Positions 17,217 through 28,844 of a stretch of 64,000 nucleotides of DNA are shown one piece after another (positions within the stretch are counted from its first letter, which is position 1; each line of letters opens with the position of its first letter). Under the pieces are notes generated by a model, which did no database searches, was not told the DNA's origin, and saw only the letters and a list, made by a program, of their open reading frames with translations. The stretch comes from Homalodisca vitripennis (Eukaryota; Arthropoda; Insecta; Hemiptera; Cicadellidae): positions 60,267 through 124,266 of the forward strand of contig NW_025776800.1 of assembly GCF_021130785.1 (NCBI RefSeq), in the 5' to 3' direction. A program made the position numbers and the translations under genes.

Positions 17217-18095
17217 GAGGGCAGGAAAGGGAAGATAGTTGGAGACTGGATTGCTGCACGTGGATTGGTACTTCACAACCATGGAAAAAAGCCTACCTTC
17301 AGCAGATATGGAGCAACTTCGTTCATCGATCTCACCTTAAGCACAGAAGACTTAGCAAACGAAATAATTAACTGGAGAGTGCTTGAACATGAAAACTTGA
17401 GTGACCATCCATACATTCTCTTTGAAATCGTGAAAGAGGTCCAGGGGATGGCGTATGGTGCGGGAAAAGCTACGACAGGCTGGAAGCTGAATAATCTAGA
17501 GGGCTATATAAACCGCTTAGGAAAAGAAAAATGAGATTGGAGAGTGCAAGGCAGATTGATCACAGCTGAAGCCCTGACAACATTGACGGTAAAAAGCTGT
17601 CAAAAGACACTGACGAAGATGACTGTCGCAGGTAGCCGGAGACCAGTGCACTGGTGGAACGAGGATCTGACACGAATCAGGAAGGAATGCCTAACTCACA
17701 GAAGAAGAGCCACAAGGGCAGCAACTAGAGCAGGGTTGTCGCAGATGGAGAAAGAACGCATAGTCTCAACTTATAAGGAAAAAAGGTGAGATCTGACAAA
17801 GGCAGTCCTGAGAGCAAAAATAACGTCATGGAAACAGGTACAAGAAGAGATTGACACTGATATCTGGGGGTGCGGATACAAAATTGTCACTGGTAAGAAA
17901 ATTTAAGTGACGAGAGACAGCTGGAAATTGCTAGGACACTCTTTCCTAACCTGGGGGAGACTAACAGCGCAGTGGAAGAAGTGGAGGCTGAAGAGAATCA
18001 CCCTTTCACTGAAGAAGAGCTGAAGACTGCCGCAGGGAAGATAAAATCCGGAAAGGCATCGGGAAATAAAGATACTGAAACTATTATAGGTACCT
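17217..18095 (+). pseudogene. Inverted upstream part of an R1-like LINE: endonuclease C-terminus, linker, start of reverse transcriptase
   Basis: From 17,217 on the plus strand the translation reads GRKGKIVGDWIAARGLVLHN, then GKKPTFSRYGATSFIDLTLS and WRVLEHENLSDHPYILFE (to about 17,440). This is the C-terminal half of an APE-type endonuclease, including the conserved T-S-x-I-D-x-T and L-S-D-H blocks. After a frameshift near 17,530 comes the basic linker, with RRPVHWWNEDLTRIRKECL at 17,637-17,693. After another comes DTDIWGCGYKIVTGKK (about 17,853-17,903), then FTEEELKTAAGKIKSGKASG near 18,005-18,064, which is where the family's KAPGPDG block starts the reverse transcriptase. At least three frame breaks make it a relic. 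It ends around 18,095 without the catalytic core. Confidence 0.85.
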
Positions 18096-18364
18096 ATAAA
18101 ATATCTAGACACTTGTTTCGTTTATTTATGACAAGATGGTATTACGGCACGTGCCGTATCGCGTAATAGGCTTGTCGAGGTTACATGAAATATTCCAAGG
18201 ACATCGCTTATTTAATTAGGCTGCATTTTTTTCATTTCATTTTTATATTTCTCGTTTCAATCATGGTTACCCTCAAGATGGATTCACAATGTTTTAATTG
18301 AGCCGATACTGAGCCGAACACCATGAGGAGACCTCATTAAACTCGATGTTGGCGATATATAAAA

Positions 18365-18500
18365 GAAACTTCATGCAAAATTTTTAAACTATAGTTCATA
18401 TTTTTCTTGAGGTATCGTGAGGCAGACTTACAGACAGGGAGATATACATTAAAATTTTGCTGTCCCTGAGTCATAGGCGTCGATAACGCTCATTCAATTA
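18365..18500 (-). repeat. Dispersed repeat copy, CAGACAG/AAGCTTCGC family
   Basis: Contains CTTCATGCAAAATTTTTAAA, a TTCTTGAGGTATCG block, GCAGACTTACAGACAGGGAG and a tail with CGTCGATAACGCTCA. The same order of blocks recurs at about 45.1 kb and partly at 47.5 kb. It appears to be a non-coding dispersed repeat of unknown class. Strand is assigned arbitrarily by comparison with the opposite-orientation copies at 34.6 and 58.4 kb. Confidence 0.5.
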
Positions 18501-19080
18501 TTTCTAATGTCATATAAATAAAGAAATGTCATCGTTGCAATAGTACCTATCGAAGGTACGATTCATATATTGGTGTTATTTGTCCTTTAAAATCGCTTTG
18601 CTTTAACTTAAGAAATTAGGCTATGGTTTTATTAGTTAATTGGATATTCTATCGCGCAGCCGTTTCTTTTTCAAAGACAATAAAAAGGTGGTGTTTTAAA
18701 AATAAAATATTAATTACTAATGAGTTTTATTAATTATGAACTAGCCATACTCTGCATTGTAGAATTATATTATTTGCTTTTATTTGTTTACAAGATATTA
18801 ACTGGTATTTCAGATAAAATACTTGGATGACATCTTTACTCCAGATTCCTTCGCAGGTGAAAATCTTGGAGAGGAAAAAGAGCAAACATAACGGTATCCC
18901 ACTTTCATCCGTACCGGTGTGGTTGTATTTATCGTACTCATGACTTGTGCTTGGGACATGCATTTTCTGCAGTTACAACGCCTGGACTAGAGTCCAATAA
19001 GCTTTAGGGTTTGTTTGAACCCTTTTCTTTCCCTTATTTTCTCCTTTCTGTTTTTTATTTTTGTATGTACTAATAAATCC
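18501..19080. other. Unannotated sequence between repeats
   Basis: A minus-strand open frame at 18,730-18,963 has no recognisable domain. The last 150 bases could be part of the element whose 3' terminal repeat follows, but no coding motif is visible. Confidence 0.35.
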
Positions 19081-19084
19081 CCCA

Positions 19085-19190
19085 CCTGACGAAGAGTATA
19101 GATTTCAATCCTCGAAACGTTGTGTTATACCTTTTCTAATCATAATAAAGGCAAATTTCCAAACGCCTGTTAGCCTTTCAAACCTTCCAT
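19085..19190 (+). repeat. Penelope-like terminal repeat copy 1
   Basis: Begins CCTGACGAAGAG, has CTCGAAACGTTGTGTTA about 25 bases later, then GGCAAATTTCC and CCTGTTAGCCTTTC. The same blocks in the same order occur in the copies at 20.6 and 59.4 kb. A CTGANGA...GAAACG pair is typical of the terminal repeats of Penelope-like retroelements, which carry hammerhead-like motifs. Family assignment is inference from this pattern only; no reverse transcriptase or GIY-YIG coding sequence was found. Confidence 0.5.
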
Positions 19191-19199
19191 CGTCAGTAA

Positions 19200-20200
19200 C
19201 TAACTTTAAGAGCATACATATGCCTGTGCCAAAATAAAGACTATGCACACATTCGGTAGTCAGACATTTTTTTGTCCCAGGACTCATTGTTGAAACTGTT
19301 TGGTACTCTTTTACATCAACAATTTACGCAATGAAAATATCTGAGGGAATTATTCCAAACAAATTTGATTAACACGTTGACTCCGGCAGACACCACAAGT
19401 TGAGATCTTATGTCCTGTTTCACTCCGTATAGATCAGCAGTTAACGTCTAATAGATTAATTACTTATCCCTAATAGACTATGAGATACTTATAATCTTTA
19501 ATTTAAAGTTGGAAGAATTTAATCCGAAATGATCTTTAAAAACTAGAATACAACTCTAAAAACAACAGACAACAGTTATTTTTGGCAACAAATCAAGATT
19601 TAGATTAAAATGTTATAAGATATGAAATGTTAAACCTTTTGAAACATTCTTTAATATTAGCCTTGCACACTAAATTTAGAATAACACGTTTTTAACAAAT
19701 AAAATCTTCTAATTATAAAACAGTATTTGATTGCTTAAAAATATCGCTGGGATAAATATTAACAAATTAATACTTATTTAATAATAATACTTATATTTAC
19801 ATTATAAATGTATAAGTTCAGTTTTTTAAACTAATCATCTTATACAGTTTGTAATACTATGAGAGAGAAAGTAACATACTATCCCGGCAATGTATAATCT
19901 CTCGCAGACTGCAGAGACCCAAAACTCGACTGTACCCACCATTACTCTTAACTCAGCTCAACTCTCAGCCTCTTTTCTCCATAAATCATGCTCTCAGCCC
20001 GGGCTGATGTTATTCTACATGCCTGTATACACTCGGCTCTTGTAGTTTTAGTTATGAAATCATCTGAAACTATTTATAAATAATATTTATAATATTGTTA
20101 AACTTGTTGGTGCAACACAATTGCTATCACACAGGAAAAATATATAACACTGTGTAACTTCAATCCTAAATTAACAATATCCTGAATACTGTAATATTCT
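19200..20200. other. Unannotated AT-rich DNA with a GC-richer patch
   Basis: No open frame of note. The patch at 19,880-20,040 is pyrimidine-rich, with several CTCAG-like short repeats, and may be unrecognised repeat. Confidence 0.35.
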
Positions 20201-20207
20201 ACGCGCA

Positions 20208-20450
20208 CTATCCACACCAGTCCTGGATACATGGAGCATTATTCACATGTAATCTACAGAAACTGTCTGGGATACTCTTACTATCTCCACATACTGTCCA
20301 AAGCAACAGTGATGAATGTTAGAATCATTCTCATATACTATCCACAATATTAGTCATAGAGGCTCGCAGCATATCCACAAACTATCCACATTAACAGTGC
20401 TTGATACTTGAAGCATTCCCATACAAACCATAGCAACAATTTAAGGTCCC
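20208..20450 (+). repeat. Degenerate 40-46 bp tandem repeat, about 5.5 units
   Basis: Units begin at about 20,208, 20,254, 20,294, 20,338, 20,382 and 20,428. Most start CTATCCACA or CTGTCCAAA, carry a central CAGTGNTNGATA-like block and end AGCATTCCCATA or AATCATTCTCATA. Spacings are 46, 40, 44, 44 and 46 bases. Divergence between units is high, so the array is old. No transcription or coding role is evident. Confidence 0.6.
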
Positions 20451-20582
20451 TCAAGAGCTCTTACAGGTATACTAAACTAAATTATTGCCATGAACACAAT
20501 CAACATAATGATTTCTTTCTCTGTGTCAGAGTTTCTAATTGCAGGTGATGCTTTTGATGTTTTTGAGGCAAAGCTCATAAGA

Positions 20583-20680
20583 AGAATTTAGGGACTTTCA
20601 GACATTTCTCATCTTTTAGTGATACCAGAAATCAGTAACACTACGTTTCGAGATCTGCAGATTCAATCTCATCCTACCAT
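20583..20680 (-). repeat. Penelope-like terminal repeat copy 2
   Basis: On the minus strand it reads GGATGAGATTGAATCTGCAG, then ATCTCGAAACGTAGTGTTAC, TGATTTCTGG and GAAATGTCTG. It aligns along about 80 bases with the arms of the 59.4-kb hairpin and more loosely with 19.1 kb. GAGAT and ATCTC flank the GAATCTGCAG loop, giving a possible short stem just before GAAAC. Confidence 0.55.
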
Positions 20681-20689
20681 GAATAAAAT

Positions 20690-23480
20690 AAACTCATACA
20701 CAATTCAATGTAGATTAAAGTAAACTAATCATGCCAGACAGCTATGACATGCATAAGTCAGCAACCGCATTAAATAACTAGTGTGCCAACCCTATGCACA
20801 CTATTACATGTATAAAACATCCACTTACGATTTATTATTGAAACCAAAAAAAGAATACAGGTCAAAATATATTTGGACTGATCGATCGGACAATACTGAA
20901 AATTTTGTAGTAAAGTTTATAAATATATTTATTTTGTAGAATTGAAATGTTATAATTCTTAGTTAATTTTAGAATTAATTTTATTGTTAGTCTATTAAAA
21001 ATACATTAAAATTTTGCCTCTAAAACCTGTAAATCTTAAATGAATATTTATGTTCAGCTCTATATTTCTTTGTAACAGAATTTATTGGTTGGTAATATAT
21101 GTAATATGATGTAATAAAATATTAAAATATCACAATTTTCCCACAAAGCCTTTGTTTGAATATTGCTTGCATACTTAGAATTATGCAATAATTCGGTCTC
21201 ACTATGGAGAGTATTCTGTTAATAACTGTTAAACCAAAACTGGAAGGACCGTAATACACATCCACAGGAGTAGGGCTTTATCGCAGTTGCCTAAAGCTCA
21301 AATTGATCTCTATAGCCTCTTTATCAATCGGTTTCAAGATTTTTGACGATCCAATCTTACCTAATTTGTTTAAATTATTTTCCTTCTTAAATTTTTTTTG
21401 GTGTTTCGATTAACCCCGAATGTATCCTACGCTAATATATTTTACAATATTTAAAAATATTCAATAATAACTTTCCTATCCTTTCATAATAGAATTGAAC
21501 TTTGCAAGCATTTTTGTGTGGATTTCTTGCTTTTATTACCGTCTAAATATGTATTACAAAGGCTTAATTCTCCACATCCAAATTATGTCAATTTTACCTA
21601 ATATGCTTATTTATGTAGAATGTAAAAGTTCTCTTTCCCCAATACAGACTGTGCACAAGGACGTTGAAGTTTATAGACTTAAAGCATATACGATAGACTG
21701 GTGTCCTTCACTGGTCATCTACTGTTCTGCAGTTTTTGACAATTGAATACAGCACTGCTTTCAAATCCAAATTATTCAATGGATGGAAGAGTGATAGATC
21801 TTTTTATGACATTCATAACTATTATATCACTGTGGAACATTCTGTCACCTTTGTTCCACAATTTATTTGTTATAGGCATATTTATCTGTGTAGTTTACTA
21901 GCAGTTAATCGCGGATTAGTTATATTCAGCTAATCACGATATTTCTTTGCATGGGTATTACTAGATATTCTAGGGTTTATTTATATTGATTATTGAAGGT
22001 GCATCTCTACAATGGAATCAAATATTTGAAGACTTTAATTATATTAAAAATTATTTCAAGCAGTGAGAACAGAAAGCCTACATAATTGTCAAGTGAAGAG
22101 GCCACCTACATTCAGGTCATAAATTAATAATTTTCACTAGTGAATACCCCAAAAGTCACTATAAAGTCCTTATACTCTCGAGTGCAATTTTTGTATACTT
22201 TTAAAAGGAAATTTTACTGAAACAGAGCAATTGCTTTTCAACACATCAGAATCAGTTTTAAATTTATTATTTTGGTTATTTATGTAAAGTATTATTCATC
22301 AAGAAATATTTAACCAAGTATTGTACTGGGCTTACGCCTCATATTTTAATTATATATTATTTTAGGTATTTGATAAATTAATTATAAAGTTTTTAAGTGA
22401 AGAAAACGTCACTTTCTAGAAGGGAAAAATATCAAAGGCTCTGGCAGTTCATTAACAATATAACGATGTAAACAAGATAATTAGCTCCCTTGGACATTTT
22501 CCTCCGTCTACTCCACACTGTCTGGTAATTCTGTAGTATGTTCTTGATTACTGTCTGGTGGCTATGATCAAACGCGATTAAAGTCCAGTGGCCTGATTGT
22601 AATATATTTTGAATAGTATCAAGACAATGCTATTGTGTATCTAAAAGTATATTAAATTTATGGTAAATTTTTAAATTGTACGATTATGGTTGGACTACTA
22701 TGAGATGATTATTCACCACTGCATTTGTATTAGTTCATTACGTTTTTAGTTTTCTCTTGATATTCTAAGATTTCTTCTAAATTATTCTAAATTTCAAACC
22801 GAAAAAAGAGTATTATTGTGGTAAATATTCAAATCTAAATTTAAATAGTCATATAATATTATGCATTTTATACCTTCAATACATTTTTTGTCATTTTGTT
22901 AAATATCTTAGAGGCTATTATGTTGTTAAATAAGGAAATATAGACATTCTTATCACCTAATTTGTACACAAGTATGGCTATTAATTAATTAGTTACTAAT
23001 TTGTTTGTTGTTTTTCTATCAGATTCAAGCTGATTCGTCTAAAATACTATCGCCAATGTCCTATATAAAGTACATTATTTTCAGGTAAAATATATAAAAT
23101 ATGTTTTTCGTAATTATTTTGCATAACTCAGTGTTATGCTACTTTGGGAACTTTAATTTATGCTTAGTTATGAAATTTACCAGTTTTATTTTATCCTAAA
23201 TATCAAAAATTTCTACATAATTCAATTTTGTACTTTTGGCCCTTTTTTAATTTTATACTCGTAACTTATTCTATTTTATAGACACAAATTATTGGTCATT
23301 ATTTTAAACGTTTCTAAAATCAAAGTTGTATATTAAAATAATAAATTATTAAAAATCATATTTAAAATTTCGGATTGTTCTTCAATAAATCAAACAACAA
23401 ATTAATTTTCATGATAACAAACTGTAAAGTCGTACTGCTGGAATATAAAAAAAATTAATATTTCTTCTGTATTACATTGT
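20690..23480. other. Unannotated AT-rich DNA
   Basis: No gene, tandem repeat or known element found. Overlapping frames at 21,495-21,933 (+) lack any recognisable domain. Confidence 0.4.
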
Positions 23481-23488
23481 AATAAAAC

Positions 23489-23515
23489 ATTTGTACATCG
23501 TAATGATGTACAAAT
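23489..23515. repeat. Perfect 11-bp hairpin
   Basis: ATTTGTACATC, loop GTAAT, then GATGTACAAAT. The stem is too short for a microRNA precursor and pairing does not extend outwards. Confidence 0.8.
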
Positions 23516-23519
23516 ATTG

Positions 23520-26500
23520 CTTTAAAAATTCACGTGTAATATATCGCCATATGGAACCAACAAGGAAATTTCAAGGGAAATTCCGATTTTGTTCTTTCAT
23601 AGAGTCTTTTATTTGAATCATTTTATGTATAATGCAAATAATTATTAGTTTTTTAGGTAATATTTACACTTATCAGTCAACGCTTGATATCCTCCAAAAA
23701 GTCAAGGTTTTCCTGTTTACCAACCATGGGTACATAAAATATTCAAAACTGAAAATATTTTAGTAAGTGAGTCTGTTTATGACATGTCAAATTTTTGTTT
23801 ACATTAAATTGAAGCTAATTTCTATTGTAGTTTTAAAATACATGTATAATATGTTTAAGAATGTATAAGTCCTAATAGTTAGAGCCTAAAAATTAGAATT
23901 CTAAAATAAAAAAATACATTTCAAACATTAAAAGATTGCAATATTATAAAAAGGTATTTTCTTTCGGAACCTTGAATGGAAAATTTTTCAGACAGAATAA
24001 ATTTGTAGTTGCTGGGGCTAGTTAGAAACAATGTTCAAAAATATATTTATTTGACTAATTGATTTTTAATTATGATATAATGGTATATGTTATAAATTAA
24101 TACTTTCATGTGTGTACAGAAAATAACTGTTACAGTACTTCCAAATCTATATAGAGTATCTGCATCGTAATATAAATATTTTATAAGTATTGAGTAATCC
24201 AATAGCATTTGAAATACTATGCTAAACTATATATTTTCCAAAACAAGTTTCGGTCTCTAGCACTTTGGTGGAACGTAGAACTCATGTAGTGTTATATACT
24301 TTAGTAACGTGAGTTCTGTCTGTAAATGTTGGTAAAGAAAGAAAGAAACTGATTATGTAGATTCTGGAATACGATTAAAGTGATTCCAATTAATTCACAG
24401 CAATACTGATGTTATCATTATCATGAAAATACAAATGCAGGAAAGTTATAATTTTGTAGTAAAAGTCACAGTTCACAATTTCCAATCAAATGAGTTTGCT
24501 TTGTTGATTTACCAAACACAAGTGCTTTAATATAAATAACCTCTGTTTTTAAACATAATAATGTTGCATTAACGTACATTTTTCATGTATAAAGATTTCT
24601 GGTCAGTAGATCCTGGAATAAACATTAATACTTGTCTTTATATAACATATTACTCAGTAACATTTTTTTTCAATTGCAAAAGTTTCGCAATTCATGACAC
24701 GCTAGTCATTTAAAACATATTAAAGAGACTTATCAAAGAAAGAACATTTAAGAACTCATATACTTATTCTAAGAACTATTAAAAAATAAAATTAAAAAAC
24801 TGTACGATGTTATGTGATAATAACGCGTTTCTGATTATTTATCTATGCTTATAGAAGTTCGATGAAGCTATGTTTCAACAAATCTATGAGATGATTTGGG
24901 ATAGGCCGGGGTATAGTTCAACTGTATGGATAATATAAAATTTTAATCTTTGAAATTTATGAGAAAGATGACTTAGCTAAGTTCTTAAGCTATAATGAAA
25001 TAACTGCATAACCTAACTAAACATATAGATTTTTAAACATATACGTAGGTTTTGACATACATTATACTTACAATGTTAACAGATGTTTTACTTAAAAGTT
25101 GTTATTATTGAAACTTTGATTTGTTTTAGCTGTTTTTTTTTATTTAAATTATTTAAAATGTAATTTAACGTTCGTTACTAATAAGACTTTGCTCACTCTG
25201 TGTATACGGAATGTGACATAACAATAATTACCTCTGAATCACGTTGTGTCTTTGATGTCGCGGAGGCTTTTGTCAGTCTGAACCACCTTGTCACTGCTGA
25301 CATTCTGATGTAATTAGGGGTTCAATTCATGTTGGTACGCCTGATGTTCTGTTGTAATGTGATTTATTTGCTTCATCTTGATACCGTTTAGGGGTATTAG
25401 TGAAAGCCACCGGAAATATAATTTATTTTCATTATATTCTGCTTATATTTGTTCAATCTATGATTTATCCTGAGAGGATTATTGACTGGATAGACGGACG
25501 GCAACAGTGCAGTTCTGCATGCAAGAGTGGACGACTCCACAACACAGTGTGCGTCAAGTGATTACATTTCCATCAATCCAAGTCTCTAATCTTTTTAACA
25601 ATCCGAGTTTGATGTTTTAAAACTAAACCCTGTACAGGTCTTTATTCGTAACTGTCAAAAGATTTTCCCTTTTTATTTGATCACTGACTTCTTTTACTTT
25701 GAATAAATATATACTCCTTATGCAGAATATATGTGTTCAAACGATGAACTAGAAGCTTTCACAGTAAATGGAATAATTTAGTTCAGATACAATAGAGAAT
25801 ATCTTAACTTCAATAGAAACGTTCTATACTTGTTATTGTTGTGAGAATACATTAATTTCAATTTATTCTGTCTTTAATTGTAGTTTACACGATCAATAGA
25901 ATGCTTTGAATGATCTTTATCGTAACCAAGTGGAAAGACTGTGGCTCTGTCAAAAAGAGGTTTCAGATACGATTACCAAGTAGGTAGATAATTGTATTGC
26001 CTAATAGGCTATGTTCAACTAAAATAATATTTAGGTTTAAATTACATTTTAAAAATTTATAAATAAGGCTATATAAAAATCAAAAGGATTTTGGATTGTA
26101 AATGTACTCCTAAAGTATGGAAAATATGCCCGTTGTCTGTCAAAGAAAATAATATAGCTTAATATAATTCATAGTTTTACTTATTATACTCAATTATCTT
26201 TCTTAACACTTAATTGATATGTATTCCAAATACAGTACACAAATCTTAATAACTTTACTTCGAAATCTAAATAATCTTCCAAACGCTATACTAATAGGTT
26301 GAGCGTTAATGAAGCGCACACCTTGAATGGTTAAAATCAATTTATTTGTGTATATCTATCTGTATACCTGTCAACATGTTATCTTGAAAAAAAAAAACTT
26401 ACCAAAAGACTTTTGCATTAGGCTTCATTTCTATATTTATTGTATACCATAAAATCATGTACTTATTGTAACAGTAAGTGTATGTCCAGCGATGGAGTTT

Positions 26501-26560
26501 AGCTTATCATTGTTGAAGAATATCAATCAGCAGGCTGACAAAATTTGCTTTTGTAACCAA
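23520..26560. other. Unannotated AT-rich DNA
   Basis: Nothing recognised. A slightly GC-richer patch at 25,240-25,560 has no domain-bearing open frame. Confidence 0.4.
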
Positions 26561-26567
26561 GAAAAAT

Positions 26568-27219
26568 TAGCTCGGACAGCAGGGCTGCTCTGCAGGCCTT
26601 GGCCAACCATGACTGTAATTCGAAGACAGTCTGGGAATGCCATAAGGTCATGAAATTGCTGGCGAAAACCAATAAAGTTATTCTAACTTGGGTGCCTGGA
26701 CATAGAGGAATCACAGGCAATGAAGGGGCAGACAGTTGTGCTAACTTGGGAGCCAACTGTCCTCTTACCGGTCCTGAACCAACGTGTGGGGTCTCATATA
26801 ACTTAGCACGTAGATCAGTTACCAAGTGGATGGTTAACAAACACCTACAACATTGGAGAAATACTGAGGGGAATGTACAAGCAAAGCGGATGCTCAAGGG
26901 ACCATCAAGGAACATTGCAGCAGATGCCCTTAGAATGAGTAGAACGGAGATCCGAAAGGTGACTGGTTTTATTACAGGTCATTGGATATTCCGAAGTCAC
27001 CTGAACAGAATAGGTATTCCAGTTCAGGAAACACTGTGCAGGAAATGTGGCGAGGCTAACGAAACAGCCAAGTACGTCATATTTGAATGTCCGGCATTAC
27101 AGAGCAAACGCTCAAGATCCCTAGGTGTTCTTATGCATACGGAAGAGGGGTTGGAACAGGAAAGCATTGTTCAGAAGATCTCATGGTTTTGTAAAGGCCT
27201 GGGATTTGATACAGCTTAA
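26568..27219 (+). pseudogene. 5'-truncated non-LTR retrotransposon: RNase H domain and cysteine-rich C-terminus
   Basis: An uninterrupted frame of about 215 codons starts at SSDSRAALQAL (26,571), the third block of a retroelement RNase H. The diagnostic WVPGHRGITGNEGADSCAN follows at 26,689-26,745, with the H, N-E and D residues. The next 100 residues lead to TGFITGHWIFRSHLNRIGI and the C-terminal motif CRKCGEANETAKYVIFECP. There the usual histidine ligand (E-H-V) is replaced, leaving three cysteines. The stop is at 27,217-27,219. Elements of the I, LOA and related clades have this reverse transcriptase - RNase H - Cys-rich layout; the clade cannot be fixed without the polymerase. The first two RNase H acidic residues and everything upstream are absent, as in a 5'-truncated insertion. 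The lack of any frameshift makes this the youngest coding relic in the window. No promoter or ATG is needed or seen at the break. Confidence 0.85.
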
Positions 27220-27400
27220 ACCTGGGAGAGGGTGCACAATAAGCCGGATGGCTGAGAGGCAACTACCAGGCCTAGGAAACCTGGCCCTCTGTTACAAAAA
27301 AAACCTAGAAAAATACTAACCGTTTATCTGTCTATTTGACGGCAGCATATTCAAATAATTAAATGAGATATTGATTTTGATTTTGCATTTAACTTAAGCG
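27220..27400 (+). mobile_element. 3' UTR and tail of the RNase H LINE
   Basis: A GC-richer 3' UTR-like segment (27,220-27,300) is followed by AT-rich sequence and a short tandem ATTGATTTTGATTTTG near 27,370. Several non-poly(A) LINE groups end in a simple repeat, so this may be the 3' tail. A target-site duplication could not be defined. Confidence 0.45.
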
Positions 27401-28844
27401 AAGACTACGCGGCATGTTGTGTGGCGTACTCATATGTTGTCATTAATAGCGAACATGACAGGCCATTATCTCATCATTATTTTATAATGTTTTGTACTTC
27501 TAGCATTCTTGTTCTACTGGCACAGTGGTAAAGTAATTGTGGTTATAAAAGAACGTACATTTTTAGTAGTTTGAAGCTGAAATAAAATTCAATTTGAAAA
27601 TCTGTATTATATTTTTAATACAGTAAAGAAATAGTGGGACGTACCTGTATTTTTAAATCCACATCCGAATTAATATTGTAATTTTAACAGTATGTCGATT
27701 GTGAGAAAAAAATAAAATCTGTCGTTAGAGAAATCAGGATACCTAAAACTGTACAACTATAAGGAGAGATTTCCAAAGAGGACTCTCCTATTCTTGATTT
27801 TGAATTTATTCTGATTGTTTTTTCCTTAAGAAGAACTAGATTTACAGAAGTATTTCAATAAGTAGCAATTCTATCGTAGTAATTATTTTTTGCTGTGGTG
27901 TCATATAACGTATCCGTAACAAACTGTTTATCAATAATGTCAGAAGTTCCATTTTATCTAGGACCAATATATAACTAATATCCACCAGGCCAAGTGGAAT
28001 ACCGATTACATTGAATGTTGAATAAATTACAACCCTGGTTATTGGAGGGAAATAACAAAGCATTTTAAAACACACCTTGGTTTTACATGGGTTTTGTGGA
28101 CAGACACAGAATTGAAAACTTTATTAACTCAGGTTTACAGGGAACCAACATTGAAATTACTCATTTATGCACACTACACCACGATCGCTCCTCATACCCT
28201 GTAAGAAAACCCTGAACACGCGTATGTGGTATGCAAATACTATATAACAATTAGAATAATATTAAAATATAATGTGAACTATATAATATATGAAACACAC
28301 GTGAAAAGTGTAAAATACTAATTTTTAACAATTTAACTTATTAAAAGACATCTTTTTTACTTATATATTTATATCCACACAAAAATTGTTTTAATATATG
28401 ATTGCATGTGGAAAATATTTACAAAATGTAATAATGGCGAAAAACTATAAAACTTAAAATTCAGAATGGAATAAAATAATTTAGAACATTATAAACCATA
28501 TTTTTTTATCTTCGCGAAGAAAATCTAGTAAACCAAAATAACTAATATTTAAGTTATGATTAATGTCATATAACTCAGTAGTTTACGTAAGACATTTGGT
28601 ATAATTTAGGCAAGTTTTAAGTATATCTAGAAAATACTACAAAGTATTGAAGATTGGTAGTGTACTACGTTTTGCATATAAGTTAGGAAAAATTTTTAAT
28701 TTAGTGTTTGATCTTTTACATTGAAATTAAATTTTCTTTCATTACTTTTATATTTAATCGACGTTATCCCACCCTTTTTATTCATAACCGAAAAAATTCT
28801 CATAATTAAAAATATAGTTTAAGACTTGTCAAAACAATTTTAAA
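27401..28844. other. Unannotated AT-rich DNA
   Basis: No coding domain or repeat recognised; the minus-strand frame at 27,842-28,075 is featureless. Confidence 0.4.

Noticed and set aside
19085..19135. Intact hammerhead ribozyme
   Set aside because: The CTGACGA and GAAAC cores are present, but stem II is out of register and stem I does not pair in this copy.
23489..23515. microRNA precursor
   Set aside because: The perfect stem is only 11 bp and pairing does not continue outwards.
26523..26915. 130-codon minus-strand open frame
   Set aside because: Antisense to the RNase H frame, which has clear family motifs.
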